A stretch of DNA of 64,000 nucleotides from Stenotrophomonas sp. 364. GTDB lineage: Bacteria > Pseudomonadota > Gammaproteobacteria > Xanthomonadales > Xanthomonadaceae. Shown piece after piece: positions 18,485-27,885 of the stretch. The stretch spans positions 4,541,001-4,605,000 of the forward strand of contig NZ_CP047135.1 of assembly GCF_009832905.1 (NCBI RefSeq). Direction: 5' to 3'. A program made the position numbers and the translations under genes. Within the stretch, counting starts at the first letter, position 1. Each line of letters opens with the position of its first letter. The notes beneath the pieces are model-generated. The model made no database searches. It was not told the origin of the DNA and saw only the letters and a list, made by a program, of their open reading frames with translations.

Positions 18485-20554
18485 ATGCAAGACAAGATCC
18501 TCCAAGCCCTGCGCCGCAATGCGGCCGACGATGCCGTGCAGCTTGCGCGCCAGTGGACCGCCGACGAGCCGGAGCAGCCGCAGGCGCACCGCTGGCTGGC
18601 GCTGTCGCTGCAGCAGCAGGGCCAGTTCGATGCCGCCCTGGACAGCCTGCAGCAGGCGCTGGCGCTGGCCCCCGACAACGCCGACCTGCACCTGCAGCAC
18701 GCCGGCCTGCTGCTGGCCCTGCGCCAGTTCGAGGCCGCCGGCTCGGCGCTGGACCGCACCGCCTCGCTCAATCCCAATGAGCTTGCCGCCTACCTGATGC
18801 AGGCGCACATGGCGCTGCTGCGCAATGACGTCGACGAAGCCGAGCGCATCACCCGCATCGCCACCCGCCTGGACGAGGACAGCCCCGAGCTGGCCGCGTT
18901 GAACGGCATGATCGCGCTGCGCCGGGGCGAGGGCGACCGCGCGCTGGCCTTGCTGTCGGCGGCCGCGCGGGCGCTGCCGGACGACCCGCGGGTACTGTAT
19001 GCGCTTGGGTTCGCCTACATGAGCAAGGACATGCTGGCCTTTGCCGAGCAGGCGTTCCGGCGCGTGCTGGAGCTCAACCCGGCTGTGACCTCGCTGCGTG
19101 CGCTGCTGGTGCAGCTGGCGCTGCGCCAGGGCAACAGCGAATCGGCCGCAGCCACGCTGCGCCAGGTGCTGGCCGAGCCCGACGGCGACACCCCGGCCAT
19201 GCGCCGCCTGGCCGGTGAGCTGGAACTGCAGTCCGGCCAGCCGCTGCAGGCCGTAGAGCACCTGTTGCCGGTGCTGGAACAGGCGCCCGGCGATCGCCAC
19301 ACGCTGCAGCTGCTGCTGATGGCCTGGCAGCGCCTGGGCCGCGAACAGCAGGCTCGCGACACCCTGGACGCGTTGCTGGACACCCACCCGCAGCTGCACG
19401 ACCTGTGGCTGGCACGGTTGTCCATCGAAGTCGTGGGCGCCGCCGAGGCGGTTGCCGTGGGCGAGCGTTGGCTGCAGGCAATGCCCGACCACCTGCCGGC
19501 GCTGGAAACGCGCATGCGCCTGCACGACATGGCCGGCGAAGGCGAGGCAGCCGAGGCGATGGCACGTCGCATCGTGGCGCTTGAACCGGGCCGCGTCCGC
19601 GGTGAAACCCGCATCGTCGGTGGCCTGCTTGAGCGCGACCCGCAGGCGGCGATCGCCCATGTGCAGGCGATCCATGACAGCGCACCGGACACGGCCAAGG
19701 CGAGCCTGCGTGCGTGGCTGGGCGCGGTGCAGGACCAGGCCGGGCAGCATGCCGATGCCCTGCGCACCTGGGTAGCCGCGCACGCGTTGGAAGCCGGCCA
19801 GCGCCTGCCGCTGCCGCCGCAGGCCAAGGCACCGCTGAGCTGGCCGGACATGGGCACCATCGGCGAGGACACCGTGGCCCGCCCGATGCTGGTCTGGGGT
19901 GCACCCGGGTCGGGCGTGGAGCGTGTGATCGCGGCCATTTCCGCGGCCAGCACCGTGCTGCGCGGCGATCGTTTCGGTGAAACCCCGCCCAACGACGCCT
20001 TCCAGAATTACCACACGCTGCAGGACCTCTCGACCGGCGCGCTCAGCCCGGAACAGCTGGTGGCGCAATGGCGCGAACAGTTGCCGTCGCGCGGTCTGGC
20101 CGACGCCAACGTGATCGATTGGCTGCTGTGGTGGGACAACGCGCTGTTGTGGGCGCTGCGCCCGCAGCTGCCCGAAGGCCGCCTGCTGGTGGTCCTGCGC
20201 GACCCGCGCGACATGCTGCTGCATTGGCTGGCGCATGGCGCGCCGGCGCCGTTCGCGGTCAACGGGATCGATGAAGCGGCCGAGTGGCTGGCGCGTTCGC
20301 TGGCCCAGGTGGCCACCCTGCACGAGCAGGATCTGTACCCGCACGCGCTGGTCAACATCGACGGCATCGGCAACGACCCGGCGGTGATGGCCGAGCACCT
20401 CGGCCGCCTGTTCGGCATGCGCTTCCCGCCGGCGCCCACGCTGGGGCCGGCGCGCCTGCCTGCCGGCCACTGGCGCCAATACCGCGACGTGATGGCCGCG
20501 CCGTTCGCCCTGCTGACGCCGGTCGCGGTCCGCCTTGGCTACCCGGAAGAGTGA
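18485..20554 (+). CDS. TPR-containing sulfotransferase-family protein
   Basis: The 689-residue protein starts MQDKILQALRRNAADDAV. The first roughly 450 residues are tandem TPR helices (for example ALSLQQQGQFDAALDSLQQA). The C-terminal domain has a nucleotide-binding loop WGAPGSGVERVI and VVLRDPRDMLLHW, the two PAPS-binding elements of sulfotransferases. TPR-sulfotransferase fusions are common in Xanthomonadaceae; the acceptor is unknown. The start is ATG 18485, after the hydrolase stop. Confidence 0.82.
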   Translation: MQDKILQALRRNAADDAVQLARQWTADEPEQPQAHRWLALSLQQQGQFDAALDSLQQALALAPDNADLHLQHAGLLLALRQFEAAGSALDRTASLNPNELAAYLMQAHMALLRNDVDEAERITRIATRLDEDSPELAALNGMIALRRGEGDRALALLSAAARALPDDPRVLYALGFAYMSKDMLAFAEQAFRRVLELNPAVTSLRALLVQLALRQGNSESAAATLRQVLAEPDGDTPAMRRLAGELELQSGQPLQAVEHLLPVLEQAPGDRHTLQLLLMAWQRLGREQQARDTLDALLDTHPQLHDLWLARLSIEVVGAAEAVAVGERWLQAMPDHLPALETRMRLHDMAGEGEAAEAMARRIVALEPGRVRGETRIVGGLLERDPQAAIAHVQAIHDSAPDTAKASLRAWLGAVQDQAGQHADALRTWVAAHALEAGQRLPLPPQAKAPLSWPDMGTIGEDTVARPMLVWGAPGSGVERVIAAISAASTVLRGDRFGETPPNDAFQNYHTLQDLSTGALSPEQLVAQWREQLPSRGLADANVIDWLLWWDNALLWALRPQLPEGRLLVVLRDPRDMLLHWLAHGAPAPFAVNGIDEAAEWLARSLAQVATLHEQDLYPHALVNIDGIGNDPAVMAEHLGRLFGMRFPPAPTLGPARLPAGHWRQYRDVMAAPFALLTPVAVRLGYPEE

Positions 20555-20564
20555 GGATTCCCAG

Positions 20565-21176
20565 ATGCGCCTGAGCAGTACCAGCCTCCAGAACGGCCAC
20601 CCGATCGCGGCGGAATTCGCCGCGGGCGACGCCGCCGGCTTCGCCCCCAACCGCAATCCCCAGCTGGCCTGGAGCGAGGTGCCCGAGGGCACCCGTTCGT
20701 TCGCACTGCTGTGCGTCGACCCGGATGTGCCGACCGTACCGGACACGGTGGGTCGGCAGGACTGCACGGTGCCCCGTGACCAGCCGCGCGCGGACTTCGT
20801 GCACTGGGCCATGGCGGACATTCCGGCCGCGCTGCGCGAGATCGCAGCCGGCAGCTGCAGCGAAGGCTTCACCGTCAAGGGCAAGACCACGCCGGCCGGT
20901 CCGGCCGGGTCGCGCCAGGGCCTGAATGACTTCACCGGCTGGTTTGCCGGCAACCCGGACATGGCTGGCCAGTACCTGGGCTATGACGGCCCGTACCCGC
21001 CGTTCAACGACGAACGCGTGCACCGGTATTTCTTCCGGCTGTTCGCACTCGACGTGGCGCAGCTGGACCTGCCGACGCCGTTCACCGCCGCCGATGTGCA
21101 CCGGGCGATGCACGGCCATGTGCTGGCCGAGGCGGCGTTGCATGGGACGTATACCTTGAACCCGGCGCTGGGTTGA
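20565..21176 (+). CDS. YbhB/YbcL-family PEBP-like protein
   Basis: The 203-residue protein resembles the bacterial phosphatidylethanolamine-binding proteins: NRNPQLAWSEVPEGTRSFAL, the DPDVP loop, and YDGPYPPFND followed by RYFFRLFALD. It has no signal peptide, so it is cytosolic. The start ATG 20565 lies ten bases after the sulfotransferase gene. Function in bacteria is unclear. Confidence 0.87.
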   Translation: MRLSSTSLQNGHPIAAEFAAGDAAGFAPNRNPQLAWSEVPEGTRSFALLCVDPDVPTVPDTVGRQDCTVPRDQPRADFVHWAMADIPAALREIAAGSCSEGFTVKGKTTPAGPAGSRQGLNDFTGWFAGNPDMAGQYLGYDGPYPPFNDERVHRYFFRLFALDVAQLDLPTPFTAADVHRAMHGHVLAEAALHGTYTLNPALG

Positions 21177-21204
21177 TCAACGTTCTGGTTGGCGCGTGCT
21201 TCCG

Positions 21205-21225
21205 GTACCGACCAACGGTCGGTAC
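21205..21225. repeat. SMAG-related palindrome
   Basis: GTACCGACCAACGGTCGGTAC is a variant of the SMAG core with GTACC in place of GTAGAGCC arms. A second copy lies at 21299-21318, on the other side of the terminator. Confidence 0.75.
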
Positions 21226-21236
21226 CTACCGATGAC

Positions 21237-21267
21237 GAAGAAGGGCGGCCCATGGCCGCCCTTCTTC
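21237..21267. terminator. Bidirectional rho-independent terminator
   Basis: A perfect 14-base stem GAAGAAGGGCGGCC pairs with its complement and ends in TTCTTCATT. It lies between the convergent PEBP gene and META-domain gene and can serve both. Confidence 0.8.
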
Positions 21268-21319
21268 ATTGTTGGCGCATACGGCGCCCCGGGGGCGTGT
21301 ACCGACCAACGGTCGGTAT

Positions 21320-22156
21320 TTACCGGACCGTTTCCGACTCGACGACCATGTCCAGCACATAGGCCAGCGACGAGCCGTCGGCCGGCGGGTTGGCGATCTT
21401 GTAGCGCTTCACGCGCACCACGTTGCGCACGCCGTCTTCGTGCGTGTAGCCCTCGATGGTGCCGTAGAAGTTCTCGAACGCGCCCGGGGTGCCCTGCTTC
21501 AGGCCCTTGTCGTCGAACGACACTTCGCGGGTCTGCAGGCACTGCATGTCCGGGATCATCGGGTGCGAGCACGGCTTGGTCTGCGCAGCCACTTCCAGGA
21601 ACACCGTCTCGCCTTCGCCGCCGTAGCGGGTCTCGGCGGTGGGCTCGGGGGTGAAGACCAGCACGTCGCCGGCGGCGGTGCGCAGGGTGAGCTGGCCCTG
21701 GCCGGCCAGTTCGGCCTTGAGCGCGCCTTCCAGCCGCGACCCCACGGCCTGGTCCAGCGCCATCAGCGCCTTGTCGGTGCAGGCCATCATGGTCGAGGCC
21801 ATCGGCGACACGGTCAGGGTGCCGTCAGCCAGGGTATAGCCGCCGCCCATGCGGTTGCAGGTGTTGCTGACCGACAGGCGGCCATCGGTGAAGTCCAGCG
21901 TCACCGGCTTGTCGGCACGGGCAAACAGGGCGTCCACACGCTTGCCGCTGGCATCGGTGGCGCTGTCCAGCAGCCAGTGGTTGCCCTGCAGGCGCTGTAC
22001 GTCCAGCTTGGCTGCGGCCTGGGTAGTGGCGGCGGCCGTCGGCGCGGGGGCGAGGTCGTCGCTGCCGGTGCCGGCCGGTGCGTTGGTGGACGGGTTGCTG
22101 CAGGCGGCCATCAGGGCCAGCGGCAGGATCAGCATCAGGGTGCGGGTGCGGTTCAT
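21320..22156 (-). CDS. META- and DUF4377-domain lipoprotein
   Basis: The 278-residue protein has a signal peptide with a lipobox (ALMAACSNP). A META (HslJ-like) domain follows, with NHWLLDSATDASGK and FTDGRLSVSNTCNRMGGGY. The C-terminal DUF4377-like region has ETVFLEVAAQTKPC and the final segments to VESETVR. It is probably an outer-membrane lipoprotein with an envelope-stress or unknown role. The second ATG (22156) is chosen since AAGGAG is six bases before it and directly abuts the first ATG. The stop lies inside a SMAG-like repeat edge. Confidence 0.82.
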   Translation of the reverse strand: MNRTRTLMLILPLALMAACSNPSTNAPAGTGSDDLAPAPTAAATTQAAAKLDVQRLQGNHWLLDSATDASGKRVDALFARADKPVTLDFTDGRLSVSNTCNRMGGGYTLADGTLTVSPMASTMMACTDKALMALDQAVGSRLEGALKAELAGQGQLTLRTAAGDVLVFTPEPTAETRYGGEGETVFLEVAAQTKPCSHPMIPDMQCLQTREVSFDDKGLKQGTPGAFENFYGTIEGYTHEDGVRNVVRVKRYKIANPPADGSSLAYVLDMVVESETVR

Positions 22157-22228
22157 GGACATCTCCTTGGGAACCCGGGGAAAAACGGTGCAGCGTATGA
22201 AACGGGGTCAGGCCAGCACCGGCGGTGT

Positions 22229-23023
22229 TCAGTTGCCAGCAGGCAACCACAGCAGCAGGGCCGCGCCCAGTGCGATGCGATAGAACGCAAACGCGGTGAA
22301 CTTGTGCGACTTGATGTAGCCCAGCAGCCACTTCACTACGACGAAGCCGGTGACGGCGGCGGCAAGGAAGGCCACGCCCACGTCGGTCCAGTTCTCGTTG
22401 CCGAGCTTGCCGTCCTTGGCCATTTCCAGGAACGCGTAGGCACTGGCGGCGAACATGGTGGGAATGCCGACCAGGAACACGAACTCGGTGGCTGCCGCGC
22501 GTCGGCTCAGGCCAAACAGCATGGCCACGAAGATCGCCGCCGCCGAACGTGAGGTGCCCGGGAACACCCCGGCCACCACCTGCGCCAGGCCGACCAGGAT
22601 GGCTACCTTCCAGGTCACCTCGTCGCGGTCGGGCAGGCGGGCGGTGTAGGTTTCCACCAGGATCATCCAGATGCCGCCGATGATCAGCGCCCAGGCCACC
22701 GGGGTGACCGTCTCGGGCAGTTCCCAGCCCGCCAGGCGCACCGGCAGGCCGACCACGGCCGTGACCAGGAAGGCGGTGCCCAGCTTCATCACGTAGTCGC
22801 GGTTGGCGCGCTCGTGCAGGCCGGTGGCCAGCGACCACAGTCGCTGGCGGAATACCAGGGTGATGGCCAGGATCGCACCGGCCTGGATCACGATGTTGAA
22901 GAAGTCCGAGCGCGCGCCCAGCCAGTGCTGGGCAATCAGCAGGTGGCCGGTGCTGGAGATCGGGAGGAATTCGGTGAGGCCTTCAAGGATGCCCAACAAC
23001 AGGGCAGAGAGCAGATCGGACAT
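22229..23023 (-). CDS. uppP: Undecaprenyl-diphosphatase UppP (BacA)
   Basis: The 264-residue polytopic membrane protein dephosphorylates undecaprenyl diphosphate to recycle the lipid carrier of peptidoglycan and O-antigen synthesis. The catalytic motifs are EGLTEFLPISSTGHL (residues about 12-26) and PGTSRSAAAI. The length matches the family. Start ATG 23023 (MSDLLSALLLGI) is preferred to the upstream 23065. It is divergent from glnA, sharing the 220-base control region. Confidence 0.93.
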   Translation of the reverse strand: MSDLLSALLLGILEGLTEFLPISSTGHLLIAQHWLGARSDFFNIVIQAGAILAITLVFRQRLWSLATGLHERANRDYVMKLGTAFLVTAVVGLPVRLAGWELPETVTPVAWALIIGGIWMILVETYTARLPDRDEVTWKVAILVGLAQVVAGVFPGTSRSAAAIFVAMLFGLSRRAAATEFVFLVGIPTMFAASAYAFLEMAKDGKLGNENWTDVGVAFLAAAVTGFVVVKWLLGYIKSHKFTAFAFYRIALGAALLLWLPAGN

Positions 23024-23079
23024 CGGGTGCTGGGACTCGGAATGGATGAAATCGCGGTAGAGCATAAAACATCAAACGC

Positions 23080-23096
23080 CGCACCAAATGTGTGCG
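23080..23096 (+). promoter_or_regulatory. Putative NtrC-binding dyad, distal, upstream of glnA
   Basis: CGCACC-N5-TGTGCG resembles the NtrC consensus TGCACC-N5-GGTGCA with a few mismatches. Its centre is about 128 bases before the predicted start of transcription, close to the distal enhancer position known for enterobacterial glnA. Confidence 0.55.
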
Positions 23097-23108
23097 TGGT
23101 GCGGCCGT

Positions 23109-23125
23109 TGCACCGATGTGGTGCG
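23109..23125 (+). promoter_or_regulatory. Putative NtrC-binding dyad, proximal, upstream of glnA
   Basis: TGCACC-GATGT-GGTGCG matches the NtrC enhancer consensus at eleven of twelve arm positions. The centre is about 99 bases before the predicted transcription start, and 29 bases from the distal dyad. Confidence 0.75.
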
Positions 23126-23189
23126 GCCGCTTCCGCGGCGGGCAAGGTGCGCTGCCAATGAAATCAACGACTTGTGAAGATTCAAAAGT

Positions 23190-23205
23190 TGGCACGGCGA
23201 TTGCT
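23190..23205 (+). promoter_or_regulatory. Sigma-54 promoter of glnA
   Basis: TGGCACGGCGATTGCT has the -24 (GG) and -12 (GC) elements separated by ten bases, a full match to the sigma-54 consensus. It lies 40 bases before the glnA ATG, with the NtrC dyads upstream. glnA is thus likely induced by NtrC under nitrogen limitation. Confidence 0.88.
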
Positions 23206-23244
23206 CTATTCCCTTACGCAATCATCCATCCGAGGGTTTCACCG

Positions 23245-24654
23245 ATGTCCGTGGAAAACGTTGAGAAGCTGATCAAGGACAACCAGATCGAGTTCATCGA
23301 CCTGCGATTCGTCGACATGCGCGGTATCGAACAGCACGTCACCTTCCCGGTGAGCATCGTCGAGCCGTCGCTGTTTGAAGAAGGCAAGATGTTCGATGGC
23401 AGCTCGATCGCTGGCTGGAAAGGCATCAACGAATCGGACATGGTCCTGCTCCCGGACCCGGCCAGCGCCTACATCGACCCGTTCTACGCCGACCCGACCC
23501 TGGTGATCAGCTGCGACATCCTCGACCCGGCCACCATGCAGCCGTATGGCCGCTGCCCGCGCGGCATCGCCAAGCGCGCCGAGGCCTACCTGAAGTCCTC
23601 CGGCATCGCCGAGCAGGCCTTCTTCGGCCCGGAGCCGGAGTTCTTCATCTTCGACTCGGTCCGGTTCGCCAACGACATGGGCCACACCTTCTTCAAGATC
23701 GATTCCGAAGAAGCCGCGTGGAGCACCGGTGACAAGTACGACGGCGCCAACAGCGGCTACCGTCCGGCGGTGAAGGGCGGGTACTTCCCCGTGCCGCCGA
23801 CCGACTCGCTGCACGACCTGCGCGCGGAAATGTGCAAGACCCTGGAACAGGTCGGCATCGAAGTGGAAGTGCAGCACCACGAAGTGGCCACTGCCGGCCA
23901 GTGCGAGATCGGCACCAAGTTCAGCACCCTGGTGCAGAAGGCCGACGAACTGCTGCGCATGAAGCACGTCATCAAGAACGTCGCCCACCGCAACGGCAAG
24001 ACCGCCACCTTCATGCCCAAGCCGATCGTTGGTGACAACGGCAGTGGCATGCACGTGCACCAGTCGCTGTCCAAGGGCGGCACCAACCTGTTCTCCGGCG
24101 ACGGCTACGGCGGCCTGAGCCAGATGGCGCTGTGGTACATCGGCGGCATCTTCAAGCACGCCAAGGCCATCAACGCCTTCGCCAACTCCGGCACCAACAG
24201 CTACAAGCGCCTGGTCCCGGGCTTCGAAGCCCCGGTGATGCTGGCCTACTCGGCCCGCAACCGCTCGGCATCGTGCCGCATTCCGTGGGTGTCCAACCCG
24301 AAGGCACGCCGCATCGAAATGCGTTTCCCCGATCCGATCCAGTCCGGCTACCTGACCTTCACCGTGCTGATGATGGCCGGCCTGGACGGCATCCGGAACC
24401 AGATCGACCCGGGCGCACCGAGCGACAAGGACCTGTACGACCTGCCGCCGGAAGAAGAGAAGCTGATCCCGCAGGTCTGCTCCTCGCTGGACCAGGCCCT
24501 GGAAGCGCTGGACAAGGACCGCGAGTTCCTCAAGGCCGGCGGCGTGATGAGCGACGACTTCATCGACGGCTACATCGCGCTGAAGATGCAGGAAGTGACC
24601 CGCTTCCGCGCCGCCACGCACCCGCTTGAGTACCAGATGTACTACGCCAACTGA
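23245..24654 (+). CDS. glnA: Type I glutamine synthetase
   Basis: The 469-residue enzyme makes glutamine from glutamate, ammonia and ATP. It begins [21 protein letters not shown] and has the substrate and metal motifs [19 protein letters not shown] and the KPIVGDNG stretch. The adenylylation tyrosine sits in [11 protein letters not shown] at residue 398, matching Tyr397 of the E. coli enzyme, so activity is probably controlled by GlnE. Start ATG 23245 is chosen; the longer open frame from 23092 covers the promoter. Downstream are glnK and amtB, and expression is probably NtrC/sigma-54 dependent. Confidence 0.97.
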   Translation: MSVENVEKLIKDNQIEFIDLRFVDMRGIEQHVTFPVSIVEPSLFEEGKMFDGSSIAGWKGINESDMVLLPDPASAYIDPFYADPTLVISCDILDPATMQPYGRCPRGIAKRAEAYLKSSGIAEQAFFGPEPEFFIFDSVRFANDMGHTFFKIDSEEAAWSTGDKYDGANSGYRPAVKGGYFPVPPTDSLHDLRAEMCKTLEQVGIEVEVQHHEVATAGQCEIGTKFSTLVQKADELLRMKHVIKNVAHRNGKTATFMPKPIVGDNGSGMHVHQSLSKGGTNLFSGDGYGGLSQMALWYIGGIFKHAKAINAFANSGTNSYKRLVPGFEAPVMLAYSARNRSASCRIPWVSNPKARRIEMRFPDPIQSGYLTFTVLMMAGLDGIRNQIDPGAPSDKDLYDLPPEEEKLIPQVCSSLDQALEALDKDREFLKAGGVMSDDFIDGYIALKMQEVTRFRAATHPLEYQMYYAN

Positions 24655-24661
24655 GCAACCG

Positions 24662-24705
24662 GTGACGATGACGAAGGACCTCCCTCCCACCTTCGTCATC
24701 GTCAC
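24662..24705 (+). terminator. glnA terminator hairpin
   Basis: A 16-base arm GTGACGATGACGAAGG pairs with its complement across a 12-base loop and is followed by TGCTTTT, immediately after the glnA stop. Confidence 0.85.
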
Positions 24706-24740
24706 TGCTTTTCCGGCTGGGGAGCCGGCAAGGCACGCCG

Positions 24741-24820
24741 CAAAGCGGACCGTCGGTCCGTTGCAAGGTAGAGCGGACCGTTGGTCCGCTGCAGAAGGTA
24801 GAGCGGACCGTTGGTCCGCT
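24741..24820 (+). repeat. Three forward SMAG-variant palindromes
   Basis: Two full copies of GTAGAGCGGACCGTTGGTCC start at 24768 and 24798, with a degenerate copy (AGCGGACCGTCGGTCCG) at 24744. They occupy the gap between glnA and the glnK promoter; the rest of the 370-base gap holds the regulatory sites listed separately. Confidence 0.88.
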
Positions 24821-24836
24821 GCACCACCAGGGGCAA
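24820..24836 (+). promoter_or_regulatory. Possible NtrC site upstream of glnK
   Basis: TGCACC-ACCAG-GGGCAA has one perfect and one degenerate (4/6) half of the NtrC dyad. It begins on the last base of a SMAG-variant repeat and is centred about 110 bases before the predicted sigma-54 start, a normal enhancer position. Confidence 0.4.
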
Positions 24837-24912
24837 GAGAGACCGGACGCGTGCCATGGGCCCCTCCTCCCTCCCGCGTCACCGCTACCGTGACCCGCAA
24901 GGGCCCCGGCAG

Positions 24913-24928
24913 TGGCGAGGCCCATGCA
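24913..24928 (+). promoter_or_regulatory. Probable sigma-54 promoter of glnK-amtB
   Basis: TGGCGAGGCCCATGCA keeps the GG-N10-GC spacing and TGGC/TGCA elements of sigma-54 promoters, though AC of the -24 box is not conserved. It lies about 100 bases before the glnK start. Confidence 0.55.
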
Positions 24929-24976
24929 TCGTTCGGCGCACCAGGGGGCGGCCATGTGCAAGTGGCCGCCCGCTGA

Positions 24977-25369
<393 letters not shown>

Positions 25370-25387
25370 CCCCACTCGGAGCCCACA

Positions 25388-26830
25388 ATGAAGACCTCTT
25401 TGTTCACCGGGTGGCAAGCCCGGTTCCATGCCGTGTGCCTGATGATGCTGATCAGCGCGCTGGCCGTTGGTGCGTTCTCCAGCAGCGCGCAGGCCCAGGC
25501 GCAGGTCACCCCGGCACCGTCGGAGACGGTCGCGGTCGAGCCGCTGCCCGTTGCCGCCGCGCCGGCTGCACCGGTCGCCGACGCCGCGGCCGCTGCCGCT
25601 GCCGCGCCCAGTTTCGATCACGGCGACGTCGCCTGGATGCTCACCTCCACCCTGCTGGTGCTGCTGATGGTGGTGCCCGGGCTGGCCCTGTTCTACGGCG
25701 GCCTGGTGCGCTCCAAGAACGTGCTGTCCATCCTGAGCCAGATCCTGGTGGTGTTCTCGCTGATCCTGATCCTGTGGGTGGCCTACGGCTACAGCGCGGT
25801 GTTCAGTGAAGGCAACGCCTTCTTCGGCTCGTTCACCGAGTTCGCCTTCCTCAAGGGCTTTACCCCCGATTCGGTCGGCAACACCCCGATCAAGGGCCTG
25901 CCCGACTACCTGTTCGTCGCCTTCCAGTCGACCTTTGCCGGCATCACCACCGCGCTGATCGTCGGCGCCTTCGCCGAGCGCATCAAGTTCAAGGCAGTGC
26001 TGCTGTTCTCGGCGCTGTGGTTCACCCTGAGCTACATCCCGATGGCCCACATCGTGTGGGGCGGCGGCTATCTGGGCGCGATGGGCGCGATCGATTTCGC
26101 CGGTGGCACCGTGGTCCACATCAACGCCGGCGTGGCCGGCCTGGTCGGCGCGTACTTCGTTGGCAAGCGCATCGGCTACGGCCAGACTGCGTTGAAGCCG
26201 CACAACGTGCCGTTCACCTACATCGGCGCGATGCTGCTGTGGGTGGGCTGGTTCGGCTTCAACGCCGGATCGGCCGCCGCCGCCGACACCGTGGCCTCGC
26301 TGGCCTTCCTCAACACCATCCTGGCCACCGCCGCAGCGGTGCTGGGATGGACGCTGGTGGAAGCGGTGAGCAAGGGCAAGCCGTCGGCGCTGGGCGCCGC
26401 GTCCGGCGCGGTGGCCGGCCTGGTCGGCATCACCCCGGCCTGCGGCACGGTCGGCCCGCTGGGCGCGATCGTGATCGGCCTGGTGGCCGGCGTGGTCTGC
26501 GTGTGGGGCGTGACCGGTCTCAAGCGCCTGCTGCGCGTGGATGACACCGCCGACGTGTTCGGCGTGCACGGCATCGGCGGCATCGTCGGCGCGTTGCTCA
26601 CCGGCGTGTTCAGCGCGCAGTCGCTGGGCGGTACCAAGGCCGATCTCGACATCGGCCACCAGGTCTGGGTGCAGCTGGTCAGCGTCGGCTTCACCATCGT
26701 CTGGTGCGCCGTGGTCACCGCGGTGATCCTGCTGGTGGTACGCATGGTGTTCGGCCTGCGCGTCACCGAAGAAGCCGAGCGCACCGGCCTGGACGTCACC
26801 TCGCACGGCGAATCCGCCTACGAGGCCTGA
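25388..26830 (+). CDS. amtB: Ammonium transporter AmtB
   Basis: The 480-residue inner-membrane channel conducts ammonium/ammonia. It has a cleavable signal peptide (about residues 1-37, ending AQAQAQ), a Pro/Ala-rich periplasmic linker of some 40 residues, then eleven transmembrane helices. The pore twin histidines lie in MAHIVWGGG and FGVHGIGGIVG. It sits 18 bases after glnK, the usual operon in which GlnK blocks the channel when nitrogen is plentiful. Confidence 0.96.
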   Translation: MKTSLFTGWQARFHAVCLMMLISALAVGAFSSSAQAQAQVTPAPSETVAVEPLPVAAAPAAPVADAAAAAAAAPSFDHGDVAWMLTSTLLVLLMVVPGLALFYGGLVRSKNVLSILSQILVVFSLILILWVAYGYSAVFSEGNAFFGSFTEFAFLKGFTPDSVGNTPIKGLPDYLFVAFQSTFAGITTALIVGAFAERIKFKAVLLFSALWFTLSYIPMAHIVWGGGYLGAMGAIDFAGGTVVHINAGVAGLVGAYFVGKRIGYGQTALKPHNVPFTYIGAMLLWVGWFGFNAGSAAAADTVASLAFLNTILATAAAVLGWTLVEAVSKGKPSALGAASGAVAGLVGITPACGTVGPLGAIVIGLVAGVVCVWGVTGLKRLLRVDDTADVFGVHGIGGIVGALLTGVFSAQSLGGTKADLDIGHQVWVQLVSVGFTIVWCAVVTAVILLVVRMVFGLRVTEEAERTGLDVTSHGESAYEA

Positions 26831-26852
26831 CCGCCCGCAATGTAACGCCGGG

Positions 26853-26932
26853 CTCTGCCCGGCAACAAACCAACGTAGCGCCGGGCTCTGCCCGGCAACC
26901 GACCACCGTAGTGCCGGGCTCTGCCCGGCAAC
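26853..26932 (+). repeat. Three forward REP palindromes of the CCGGGC subfamily
   Basis: Copies of GTAGCGCCGGGCTCTGCCCG with small changes follow each other at about 30-base spacing (first copy near 26840, then about 26874 and 26908), just after the amtB stop. Confidence 0.85.
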
Positions 26933-26970
26933 GAAAGAAACAAGAAACGCGAGAGAGAAGCAGTACCTTC

Positions 26971-26999
26971 GCCGGCGGCCTTCGGGTCGCCGGCTTTTT
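26971..26999 (+). terminator. Rho-independent terminator after amtB
   Basis: GCCGGCG pairs with CGCCGGC across a ten-base loop and is followed by TTTTT. Confidence 0.85.
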
Positions 27000-27116
27000 G
27001 TTGGGCGATCACCGCAACCCCAGCCACGCATGGCGTGTCTCTACTCCACACGCAAACACACCCGCCCGGCACACGCACCACCGGCACCCGCGCGCAGAAT
27101 CCCGCACAATGCGGTC

Positions 27117-27854
27117 ATGCGCCCGATCCGCACCGTACTGCCGCTGTTCGCCTGCCTGCTGCTCGCTGCGTGCACCAGCACCAGCACCGGCATCCGCAGC
27201 CCGCTCGCCAGTTGGGTGCCGTCGCCCAACTACAACGCGCGCAGCCCGGTCATCATCGTGCTGCACCACACCGACCAGCACTCGGTCCAGGAAAGCCTGG
27301 ACACCCTGCGCAGCGCCAACAGCGGGGGCAAAGTCAGCGCGCACTATCTGGTCGGTGCCGACGGCCACATCTACCAACTGGTGGGCGACGACCGCCGCGC
27401 CTGGCACGCCGGCCCGGGCCGCTGGGGCACCATCACCGACCTCAACTCGGCCTCGATCGGCATCGAGATCGACAACGACGGCGACACCCCGTTCGCACCC
27501 GCGCAGATCGACGCCGTGATCCGCCTGCTGGACGACCTGTGCACGCGCTTGCGCATTCCGCGCACGCAGGTCATCGGTCATGCCGACCTCGCGCCCACCC
27601 GCAAGCAGGATCCCAGCCGCTTCTTTCCGTGGCAGCAGCTGGCCCAGGCCGGCTTCGGCGTGTGGCCGCGCGACAGCGACGGCCCCGCACCGGCGGGGTT
27701 CGATGCGTACCTGGCGCTACAGACCTTCGGCTATCCCCTCGACGATCGCGATGCCGCCGTCGGCGCATTCCATCGTCGCTTCCGCGGCCGCGACGACCTG
27801 CCCGCCACACTGGATGCCGAAGACGCCCGCATCCTGCACTCGCTGCTGCGCTAG
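27117..27854 (+). CDS. N-acetylmuramoyl-L-alanine amidase lipoprotein (AmpD/AmiD type)
   Basis: The 245-residue protein has a lipobox (LLLAACTS, cysteine near 20) and an Amidase_2 domain. The zinc ligands are visible in VLHHTDQ and GHADLAPTRKQDP. It cleaves the amide bond between MurNAc and the stem peptide. As an exported lipoprotein it resembles AmiD/AmpDh2 rather than cytosolic AmpD, and could modulate beta-lactamase-inducing muropeptides. A C-terminal region after residue 200 looks like a peptidoglycan-binding helix bundle. ATG 27117 (MRPIRTVLPLF) is the start. Confidence 0.88.
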   Translation: MRPIRTVLPLFACLLLAACTSTSTGIRSPLASWVPSPNYNARSPVIIVLHHTDQHSVQESLDTLRSANSGGKVSAHYLVGADGHIYQLVGDDRRAWHAGPGRWGTITDLNSASIGIEIDNDGDTPFAPAQIDAVIRLLDDLCTRLRIPRTQVIGHADLAPTRKQDPSRFFPWQQLAQAGFGVWPRDSDGPAPAGFDAYLALQTFGYPLDDRDAAVGAFHRRFRGRDDLPATLDAEDARILHSLLR

Positions 27855-27885
27855 ACGCCATAACGGCCGCGCGATCCCAGGACCA

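Noticed and set aside
18452-20962. 836-codon minus-strand frame opposite the TPR-sulfotransferase gene
   Set aside because: It spans two well-supported + strand genes and their gap and has the Gln/His/Arg-rich composition of an antisense frame.
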